The notes under the pieces were generated by a model. That model was not told where the DNA came from and did no database searches. It saw only the letters and a list, made by a program, of their open reading frames with translations. A stretch of DNA of 5,157 bases from CAKRJP01 sp963597615 (GTDB lineage Bacteria; Bacillota; Clostridia; Lachnospirales; Lachnospiraceae), in contig CAVBQS010000025.1 in the NCBI GenBank assembly GCA_963597615.1, positions 1 through 5,157 on the forward strand, given 5' to 3'. A program made the position numbers and the translations under genes. Positions 1-5,157 of this stretch are shown here, one piece after another (the stretch's first letter is position 1; the number at the start of each line of letters is the position of its first letter).

Positions 1-41
1 AATATTATAATATATTATTCGAACAAGTTGTTACAAATTCA

Positions 42-866
42 CTATACCACTACAAGTGTCTCTTCTAAGGTCTGTTCCATCTTCCTGTTTCGAACCTTAA
101 ATTCCAAAATAATTGCCGGATTTTTTTGATCTGACACTTCTCTTGGAATCAAGATTACATCATATCGTCCAAATCCACTTTCACGATTGGACCGAATCAC
201 GTAAGTCTCCCTAAGTTCAACAATTAATCCCAGGACAAATCCGTGATAAAAGCGCTCTGGCTCCAAATAATCAGAACTATCCTTACTTGTATCAAAATAA
301 CTGAATGTGGCCATCATTACTTCATTCAAATAATGATTCATTGCTTCCATATCACCCTGCAATAGTGCTTTCATAAATGCATTATAATTTGATCCACTAA
401 TTTTGAACCAACCTTTAAACATATTTGAAAACATACTGACTGTTTCCAGATTAGTAATCCTAAGATGATACCACGGATCCATGGTAATTCCTTTGTATTC
501 TACGTCTTCAACCTTCAAGTAACCACTTGCAAGCAGCAGACTCCATATGGCATCCTCATCTCGGTCTAACTGCTCAAATACAATCTGTTCATCAAAGTTT
601 GAGACAATCGAATCTCCCGAAATCAATGCCTCCATCTTTGTTTTAATCTCCGGCGACGCAAGCTGAAGCATCTTATTCACCAAACCATTGGAACTGGTAG
701 CAGCCCAGTAAGGCTTCAACTGCTTTTCTTTTAAAAAGTTGGTAATCGACCAGGGATTATAGATATCATTTCGGCTTCCAAAAGTAAAACCATCATACCA
801 TTTTCTTACATTTTCTCTTTCATCACCCATGCCAAATTGCTCTAAGGCATCAAACAATACCCGCTT
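42..866 (-). pseudogene. 3' fragment of an AAA-ATPase-like / PD-(D/E)XK nuclease protein (PF09820/PF08011 type)
   Basis: This is the downstream part of a broken gene whose upstream part is at 867-1171, in another frame. The open frame extends back to 941, but family-like sequence starts only near 866 (KRVLFDALEQFG). Before that point the frame is an out-of-phase reading of the 5' fragment. Family landmarks follow in order: KWYDGFTFG, DIYNPWSITNFL, KPYWAATSSNGLV, a mid-region ending in the LRITNLET segment, then the nuclease core. The nuclease core carries RYDVILIP (Asp at residue 261 of the open frame) and IILEFKV (Glu280, Lys282), which fits the D...ExK pattern of PF08011 (formerly DUF1703). 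The protein stops at LEETLVVV with TAG. Relatives, from memory, run about 40 residues further, so the C-terminus also looks truncated. The cellular role of the family is not established. I am confident about the family and fairly confident that the gene is nonfunctional. Confidence 0.85.
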
Positions 867-1171
867 TGTTTCACATCTGCAAAACTTAAGTATAGCACCG
901 GATATGTTCCCTGCAATGTTTGAAACTTTTCTTCTTTCCATATGGAAAGGCCCTCAAATAAATCCCTTCTTTTTTTATATTTTTCAGAAAAGAAACAATT
1001 AAGCATGCTCATATTTAAGGTTTTTCCAAAACGGCGGGGACGGGCAATTAAGGTAATGTCATCTGCCGATTCCCACCACTCTTTTATAAAACCAGTCTTA
1101 TCCACAAAGAAATATCCGCCTTCTCTTAAAGCTGCAAAATCTTGTTTTCCAATACTAATTACGTTTCCCAT
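842..1171 (-). pseudogene. 5' fragment of the same AAA-ATPase-like / PD-(D/E)XK protein (P-loop part)
   Basis: This 109-residue frame begins MGNVISIGKQDF and carries the N-terminal signature of PF09820 AAA-ATPase-like proteins. That signature is GGYFFVDKTGFIKEWW (residues 18-33), then the degenerate P-loop ARPRRFGKTLNMSML (Lys50, Thr51), then YPVLYLSFADVKQ. After Gln102 the frame drifts into SGYCLMP and a TAG stop, while the homologous downstream sequence continues in another frame from about 866. The central ATPase part is absent. It normally holds the Walker B-like DEYD segment and the region around the RxSKESIF motif. I chose the start at 1171 and not the in-frame ATG at 1192: AGGGAG at 1180-1185 sits 8 bases before 1171, and a promoter predicted at 1201-1229 would start transcription near 1194. 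Start and family are well supported. Any function of the short product is unlikely. Confidence 0.85.
855..870 (-). other. Internal deletion/frameshift junction in the ATPase-nuclease gene
   Basis: The upstream frame keeps family similarity through ADVKQ (last codon at 866-868). The downstream frame picks it up at about KRVLFDALEQFG (from 866). In intact relatives, as I remember them, these two segments are separated by roughly 150-180 residues that hold the Walker B-like motif. A deletion of around 450-550 bases that is not a multiple of three would explain both the missing segment and the frame change. No obvious direct repeat marks the junction, so the exact breakpoint cannot be fixed from this sequence alone. 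Confidence 0.7.
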
Positions 1172-1179
1172 GCGCCCTA

Positions 1180-1185
1180 CTCCCT
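1180..1185 (-). promoter_or_regulatory. Ribosome binding site of the ATPase-nuclease gene
   Basis: AGGGAG on the minus strand lies 8 bases upstream of the ATG at 1171. It decides the start between the ATG at 1171 and the earlier in-frame ATG at 1192, which has no purine-rich site at a suitable distance. Confidence 0.7.
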
Positions 1186-1200
1186 GAATCATTTGCTTAA

Positions 1201-1229
1201 ATTATATAAAGCCGCATTTCATTCTTCAA
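1201..1229 (-). promoter_or_regulatory. Predicted sigma-A promoter for the ATPase-nuclease (pseudo)gene
   Basis: On the minus strand, a -35 box TTGAAG (1229-1224) is followed after exactly 17 bases by a perfect -10 box TATAAT (1206-1201). Transcription would begin near 1194, giving a leader of about 23 bases before the ATG at 1171, which carries a good ribosome binding site. The promoter lies in the short gap after the CHR gene stop at 1252, so the broken gene can be transcribed separately from the upstream operon. This is seen from consensus matching only; activity is inferred. Confidence 0.7.
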
Positions 1230-1251
1230 GATGATTTTACAAACTCCATAA

Positions 1252-1809
1252 CTATAAAAAACAAGAATATAGCACATTCATAACCCCTGCCAAGGCCATT
1301 ACCACGATTGGATTTAGCCTTGTCTTTCGAAGGAGCAAGAGGCAGATTCCAAAGATTCCCACCATATACCATCTGGTATCTGCCAGCTTCACCACTCCAT
1401 TTTTCCAGAATGCTTCCAGCAAGATGGCGATTCCGGCAGATCCAATGAGGGCTACCACCGCCGGTCTTAATGATTCTAAAACTCTCTGAAACATCTTCAT
1501 CTCTTTATATTTCAGATAAAACCACGCAATAACTGTGACAAGCAAGCAAGAGGGAAGAATACATCCACAGGTTGCGACTATAGAGCCAAAAATTCCTGCA
1601 ATTTTATTTCCAACAAAGGTGGCTGAATTCACGGCAATGGGCCCAGGTGTCATCTGGGAAATGGTAATAAGATCCGTAAATTCCGTCATAGTGAGCCAGT
1701 CATGCTGCGTCACCACCTGTTCTTTTATTAGAGGCATAGCCGCATAACCACCACCGAAACTAAGCAGTCCAATCTGAAGAAAGCTCAGGAACAATTCTAG
1801 ATAAATCAT
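1252..1809 (-). CDS. CHR family (chromate transporter) single-domain protein, second of a pair
   Basis: This 185-residue hydrophobic membrane protein consists of one CHR domain (PF02417). The domain signatures are LLSFGGGYAAMPLI (FGGG at residues 18-21), the loop ISQMTPGPIAVN (PGP at 55-57), and FVGNKIAGIFGSIVATCGCILPS leading into a transmembrane helix (about 81-100). Further hydrophobic segments lie at about 116-132, 146-160 and 165-183. Full-length ChrA proteins carry two such domains in one chain of about 400 residues. Firmicutes often encode the halves separately, as in Bacillus subtilis YwrA/YwrB, where both are needed for chromate efflux. The start codon overlaps the stop of the upstream partner (ATGA, 1806-1809), pointing to translational coupling and a heteromeric transporter. 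A purine-rich site lies at 1813-1825. Family membership is secure. Chromate as substrate is an annotation by homology; the physiological anion in a gut-type anaerobe may differ. Confidence 0.93.
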   Translation of the reverse strand: MIYLELFLSFLQIGLLSFGGGYAAMPLIKEQVVTQHDWLTMTEFTDLITISQMTPGPIAVNSATFVGNKIAGIFGSIVATCGCILPSCLLVTVIAWFYLKYKEMKMFQRVLESLRPAVVALIGSAGIAILLEAFWKNGVVKLADTRWYMVGIFGICLLLLRKTRLNPIVVMALAGVMNVLYSCFL

Positions 1810-2435
1810 TTTCCCTCACTCCCCTTTCCGTCTCTATCTTGAAGGACTCTAGACTTCTTTCTATTCTTCCTTCTTTCAATAAAAGCTCGAAGGACACCCA
1901 GCAAGCCACAAAACAGGATCACATAGACTACATTTACTCCAAAGAAACAGGCTGCCACAAATGCTCCAATCATCAAAAGATCCGATACTAGCTCCTTCTT
2001 TTTTACAACTCCAGCTGCCATATCATAGGTCACCGAGGCAATGACTGCCCCCACTCCTGCCTGCATTCCTTCTAGCATTCGACTGATTATGAAATTGTCC
2101 CGAACCACCTGATAACAGACAGAAATCAGAGAAATAATTACAAAAGGCGGAAGCACCGTTCCAAAAATTGCCACCAGAATTCCTGGGATTCCTGCCAGTT
2201 TATAGCCCACCACTATGGCTCCATTGACTGCAATGGCCCCTGGCGCCGCCTGGGCAATGGCTACCAAATCCAGCATTTCTTCCTCTTCAATCCAATGATA
2301 CTCATCTACAAACTTCTTCTTCATTAAGCTAACGATTACGTATCCTCCACCAAAGGTAAAGGCGCTTAGATAGAAAGTGGACCAAAAAATTTTCCAAAAT
2401 TTATTCTCTTTTCTTTCCTCTTTTGCTTGCTCCAT
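1806..2435 (-). CDS. CHR family (chromate transporter) single-domain protein, first of a pair
   Basis: This 209-residue membrane protein carries one CHR domain (PF02417). FYLSAFTFGGGYVIVSL (FGGG at 28-31) follows a short charged N-terminus. Next come the acidic run IEEEEMLD, the signature loop AIAQAAPGAIAVNGAIVVGYKLAGIPG and the helix LVAIFGTVLPPFVIISLI, then hydrophobic segments at about 125-142 and 152-184. It ends in a basic, charged cytosolic-looking tail (187-209). The usual PGP of the signature loop is PGA here (65-67), unlike its partner. I chose the ATG at 2435: the frame is open back to 2522, but that part overlaps the diguanylate cyclase gene and is not membrane-protein-like. GGGGA at 2442-2446 lies 6 bases before this ATG. 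The gap from the cyclase stop is 29 bases and the partner gene overlaps by 4, so all are probably co-transcribed. It likely works as a heteromer with its neighbour. The substrate is inferred by homology. Confidence 0.92.
   Translation of the reverse strand: MEQAKEERKENKFWKIFWSTFYLSAFTFGGGYVIVSLMKKKFVDEYHWIEEEEMLDLVAIAQAAPGAIAVNGAIVVGYKLAGIPGILVAIFGTVLPPFVIISLISVCYQVVRDNFIISRMLEGMQAGVGAVIASVTYDMAAGVVKKKELVSDLLMIGAFVAACFFGVNVVYVILFCGLLGVLRAFIERRKNRKKSRVLQDRDGKGSEGK
1813..1825 (-). promoter_or_regulatory. Ribosome binding region of the second CHR gene
   Basis: The purine-rich minus-strand run AGGGGAGTGAGGG lies inside the last codons of the upstream CHR gene. It offers GGGGAG 9 bases before, and GAGGG 3 bases before, the ATG at 1809. 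It supports direct re-initiation by ribosomes finishing the upstream gene. Confidence 0.55.
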
Positions 2436-2464
2436 AGCCTGTCCCCATTCTCTTACTATGGTAG

Positions 2465-3844
2465 TTATTGTCCCATGTTTGCAAAGCTCTCCACCGCATC
2501 CTCGGCCGAATAAATACGGCATCCATTCCGTCCATGTTCTTTCACATAATACAGGGCCAAGTCGGCATCTTTAAACAAGCTTTCTCCCGGATTCTTTCGG
2601 TCCATAAATGCGGCTCCTACACTCAAGGATACCCCCGGAATATTTTCTTCATGCCTAGCAAGCCGATTGTTAATCTCGCTTATTTTATTCTCAATAGTAT
2701 ATCCAAGATCACTTGTCACATCCATCATGATAACCGCAAATTCATCTCCACCGATTCGGCAGACATGATCAATGGAACGAAAGCCCTCTGCCAAGGATTT
2801 TGACACTCGTTTCAGAATAATATCTCCTACATCATGCCCATAACTGTCATTGACGCTCTTAAAATTGTCCACATCCACTAGGATCAATGCAAAATCTCTT
2901 TTATCCTTTTCCATTAATTTTAAAATCTGGTCAAAGGCCCCACGATTGAGTACCCCAGTCATCGGATCATGCTCCGCCTGGTGCTTCATAAGCTTCTCGC
3001 GTTCCTCATTTTCTTGGAATACTTCGTTATAGGTTTTTGCCAAAAGTTGCAGTTCATATGCTCCGCAAACTGGGAAAATCTTTGCTTGCTTAATGCTCTC
3101 GTTGTACTTTGCAAGGGGTGTGACAATCCAATGCCGCATAATGTAGTAAATTACAAAAAGGAATATTGCAAAACATCCGATACAGTAAAGTATCTTCTTG
3201 AAGATATCAAAAAAAATAGTTGCAGACCGATTTTGTTTGTTTCCAATTTGATTGGAAAGCGTCTCTAAAGCCTCATTTGTGCCTTCCAGGATTTTTTTCT
3301 TAGCAAGCTCATAATCCTGATTGCTCATAAGATTTTGTGCCCGCACAAGCTTCTCTGCTCCTGAAAGCTCCTCATCTGCTTCAGAAAGTTCAATATTTTG
3401 AAGTTCCTGCGACAAGTCGCCTTGCTCTATTCCATTTGACTCTTCCACGAGACGCATAACATAATATTCTGTCTCCATCAATTCTCTTGAATTTTGCATG
3501 GACTCTTCCAGCTGCTTTACCGCATTCTCATTTCCCTCATAAGCCGCAATCTTTTCCAACGCTTTTTCTCGGTTCTGATCTACATTAGCTTCCCTAAAGT
3601 AACCGTCAATATACGTTACATCTCCTGTTGATGCTGCAAGTCTTGCCTGCTCCGTCAGGGTGTCGGATCCTTTAATAAATTGAAGGATAGCTGATTCGCA
3701 TGACACATATTCCTGAAGCGAATTTCGCAGAACCTTATACTTTTGCAAACCATATGTCGAAATCCCAACACATAAAATAGTCAGGGCTATTGTTATGATC
3801 AAACTCAATTTACTAACCGTACGTATTTTTACCTTACCTGCCAT
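2465..3844 (-). CDS. Membrane-anchored diguanylate cyclase (GGDEF) with extracellular helical sensor
   Basis: It is predicted to make cyclic di-GMP from two GTP at the inner face of the membrane. Counting from the upstream ATG at 3853 (462 residues), a transmembrane helix spans about 16-36. An extracellular, mostly helical, acidic region spans about 37-210 and resembles four-helix-bundle sensors of clostridial receptors (LTEQARLAASTGD, then YIDGYFREA). A second transmembrane helix spans about 213-238, followed by a short HAMP-like linker and a GGDEF domain (about 290-450). Active-site features are intact: DPMTGVLNR (296-304), metal-binding Asp327 in LVDVDNFK, NDSYGHDVGD, and GGDEF at 368-372. 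RSID at 359-362 forms the inhibitory RxxD site five residues before GGDEF, so product feedback is expected. I prefer the ATG at 3844 (459 residues): AGAAGG at 3855-3860 is 10 bases before it but only 1 base before the ATG at 3853. The gene follows the kinase directly. The signal sensed is unknown. Confidence 0.92.
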   Translation of the reverse strand: MAGKVKIRTVSKLSLIITIALTILCVGISTYGLQKYKVLRNSLQEYVSCESAILQFIKGSDTLTEQARLAASTGDVTYIDGYFREANVDQNREKALEKIAAYEGNENAVKQLEESMQNSRELMETEYYVMRLVEESNGIEQGDLSQELQNIELSEADEELSGAEKLVRAQNLMSNQDYELAKKKILEGTNEALETLSNQIGNKQNRSATIFFDIFKKILYCIGCFAIFLFVIYYIMRHWIVTPLAKYNESIKQAKIFPVCGAYELQLLAKTYNEVFQENEEREKLMKHQAEHDPMTGVLNRGAFDQILKLMEKDKRDFALILVDVDNFKSVNDSYGHDVGDIILKRVSKSLAEGFRSIDHVCRIGGDEFAVIMMDVTSDLGYTIENKISEINNRLARHEENIPGVSLSVGAAFMDRKNPGESLFKDADLALYYVKEHGRNGCRIYSAEDAVESFANMGQ

Positions 3845-3849
3845 AATGT

Positions 3850-5157
3850 TCATACCTTCTTTACTGCAAATGTCTCGTCTAACACCTTGGCAATTTCCTC
3901 AATGCTGATCGGCTTGATGATATGTCCGTTCATTCCAGACTCAATAATCTTCTTCCTATCCTCTTCGAAAACATTGGCCGTCACTGCCACAATCGGAATA
4001 TTGGCCTTCTTATTATCAGCTAATGTTCTGATTTCTCTGGTGGCTGTATATCCATCCATTCTCGGCATCTGAATATCCATCAGAATCAGATCGTATTTAT
4101 CTGCCGGTTCCTTGTCGATTGTCGCAACCGCAATGTCACCATCCTCTACACTATCAACCAACATACCCGTCTCTTCCAGAATAGTCGTAGCAATTTCTCG
4201 ATTCAATTCATTATCTTCAACCAAAAGCGCACGCTTGCCACTGTAATTGTAACCATTTTTTTCTTTTTTCTTCTCTTCTGCCTTAACCGATTCATTGGCA
4301 AAGCCCAGGTTAAGTGTAACCGTAAACAAAGAACCTTTGCCCTCTTCGCTCTCTACCTGTATGTTCCCTCCCATCATATCCACGATGTTCTTGGTAATAG
4401 CCATACCAAGTCCTGTGCCCTGAATGCCGCTGACAGTAGCACTATATTCTCTGGAGAAGGTATCAAATATATGCCCGACAAATTCCTTCGACATACCGAT
4501 TCCGTTATCCTTCACTAAGAACTCGTAAGTTGCATAACGCTTCAGATTGCAAGGTTTTTCAATCAAACGAATACTAATATTTCCGCCAGGCTTTGTAAAC
4601 TTAATGGCATTACCTACAATATTCAAAAGTACCTGAGTCAGACGCAACTTATCCGTCATCACATCCTGGTGCACAAGGTCTTGCGTATCAATAAAAAGAT
4701 TCAATTTTTTTGAATTAACAAGGCTCTGAACCATCGCTCTAAGATCGTGCAGCAAATCCGGTATGTGCACGGCCTTCTCATCTAACTTTACATTTCCGCT
4801 TTCAATACGGCTCATATCCATAATATCATTAATCAGACTCAGTAGGTGATCACTTGATGTACTTATCTTTCTAAGATAATCTTCTACCTTAGCAGGATCA
4901 TCCATGTGGGTTTGAGCCAGCGCTGTAAAGCCAATGATGGCATTCATGGGTGTACGGATGTCATGAGACATACTGTTAAGAAATGTTGTCTTTGCCTTGT
5001 TAGCCTGCTGTGCTGAAGCTAACGCCTGGGTCAAGAACTCCTGCTGTTTAAGATCTCTGTTTTTTTCCCCCGTAATATCACGGGCAACATACAAGGTTTC
5101 AACAGCTCTGCCATTTTCATCCCTACGTTTTACAATGAAACGTGCCTGCATCCACTG
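3850..5157 (-). CDS. Hybrid sensor histidine kinase with C-terminal receiver domain, 5' end outside the window
   Basis: The frame is open to the window edge: two codons (Gln-Trp) precede the first internal Met at 5151, and the protein begins mid-domain, so this Met is not the start. Residues here are counted from that Met. The end of a PAS/PAC domain (1-27, FIVKRRDENGRAVETLYVARDIT) is followed by a coiled linker. Next comes HisKA with the H-box MSHDIRTPMN (phosphoacceptor His63). The HATPase domain has the N-box (Asn177, Asn181), the G1 box DNGIGM (215-220) and the G2 box GTGLGM (245-250). A charged linker (289-300) leads to a receiver domain (307-430). The receiver has acidic pair Glu312/Asp313, phosphoacceptor Asp359 in LMDIQMP, Thr391 and Lys413, so it is complete. 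It should autophosphorylate on His63 and pass phosphate to Asp359. No HPt domain is visible. The cyclase gene starts within 10 bases of the stop. The sensory input lies mostly outside the window. Confidence 0.93.
   Translation of the reverse strand, partial: QWMQARFIVKRRDENGRAVETLYVARDITGEKNRDLKQQEFLTQALASAQQANKAKTTFLNSMSHDIRTPMNAIIGFTALAQTHMDDPAKVEDYLRKISTSSDHLLSLINDIMDMSRIESGNVKLDEKAVHIPDLLHDLRAMVQSLVNSKKLNLFIDTQDLVHQDVMTDKLRLTQVLLNIVGNAIKFTKPGGNISIRLIEKPCNLKRYATYEFLVKDNGIGMSKEFVGHIFDTFSREYSATVSGIQGTGLGMAITKNIVDMMGGNIQVESEEGKGSLFTVTLNLGFANESVKAEEKKKEKNGYNYSGKRALLVEDNELNREIATTILEETGMLVDSVEDGDIAVATIDKEPADKYDLILMDIQMPRMDGYTATREIRTLADNKKANIPIVAVTANVFEEDRKKIIESGMNGHIIKPISIEEIAKVLDETFAVKKV
3855..3860 (-). 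promoter_or_regulatory. Ribosome binding site of the diguanylate cyclase gene
   Basis: AGAAGG on the minus strand lies within the last codons of the histidine kinase gene. It is 10 bases from the ATG at 3844 and only 1 base from the ATG at 3853. The spacing favours 3844 as the true start, although the 3853 ATG would form an ATGA overlap with the kinase stop. Confidence 0.5.

Noticed and set aside
22..32. Palindrome AACAAGTTGTT as a terminator or regulator site
   Set aside because: Five-base AT-rich arms around a single central base cannot form a stable hairpin, and no regulator or target gene is visible; kept only as part of the breakpoint observation.
1219..1234. Inverted repeat TCATCTT / AAGAATGA after the CHR operon as a terminator
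   Set aside because: The loop would be one base with a bulge, the stem is AT-rich, no T-run follows, and it overlaps the -35 box of the next promoter.
2455..2484. Possible internal promoter before the CHR pair (TTGCAA, 18 bases, CATAGT on the minus strand)
   Set aside because: Both boxes match consensus at only four of six positions and the spacing is not ideal; this is near what chance gives in AT-rich DNA.
2436..2522. N-terminal extension of the first CHR protein to an ATG at 2522
   Set aside because: It overlaps the end of the cyclase gene out of frame, its sequence resembles no CHR N-terminus, and the ATG at 2435 has better-placed context.
942..4072. Plus-strand open frames at 942-1187, 1535-1747, 2377-2574, 2468-2803, 2850-3032, 2969-3268 and 3887-4072
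   Set aside because: Each lies opposite a well-supported minus-strand gene or gene fragment, has no recognisable domain, and reads as the antisense shadow of conserved protein sequence.
5149..5151. Met at 5151 as the true start of the histidine kinase
   Set aside because: The frame continues upstream (Gln-Trp) to the window edge and the Met falls inside the final strands of a PAS domain, so the gene is simply cut by the window.

Overview
All genes in this window lie on the minus strand, so the reading order is from high to low coordinates. The low-GC composition, the purine-rich ribosome binding sites and the protein families suggest a Clostridia member of the Firmicutes, probably Lachnospiraceae-like. 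The families are a PAS hybrid histidine kinase with a receiver, a membrane GGDEF protein with a helical extracellular sensor, paired half-size CHR transporters, and a PF09820/PF08011 ATPase-nuclease. The taxon is inferred from family resemblance and not proven.

Layout, upstream to downstream. (1) 5157-3850: the C-terminal part of a hybrid sensor histidine kinase. Its 5' end lies outside the window; what remains is the end of a PAS domain, HisKA, HATPase and a receiver domain. (2) 3844-2465: a two-transmembrane diguanylate cyclase with an intact GGDEF site and an intact inhibitory site. (3) 2435-1806 and 1809-1252: two single-domain CHR (chromate transporter family) proteins whose genes overlap by four bases. 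(4) 1229-1201: a well-formed sigma-A-type promoter. (5) 1171-42: a broken AAA-ATPase-like/PD-(D/E)XK nuclease gene. It has lost its central part through a frame-disrupting deletion and lacks the usual C-terminal end.

The first four genes are packed so tightly (gaps of 5 and 29 bases, then a 4-base overlap) that they probably form one transcription unit whose promoter lies beyond the right edge. This would join a phosphorelay sensor and a c-di-GMP synthase to an anion-transporter pair, and it is the most unusual feature here. The co-regulation is an inference from spacing only. The ATPase-nuclease gene has its own promoter and looks like a decaying member of a family that often occurs in many copies in gut Clostridia and Bacteroidetes.

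I saw no RNA genes, CRISPR arrays, complete mobile elements or convincing terminators. No stretch longer than about 80 bases is without a gene or gene remnant.
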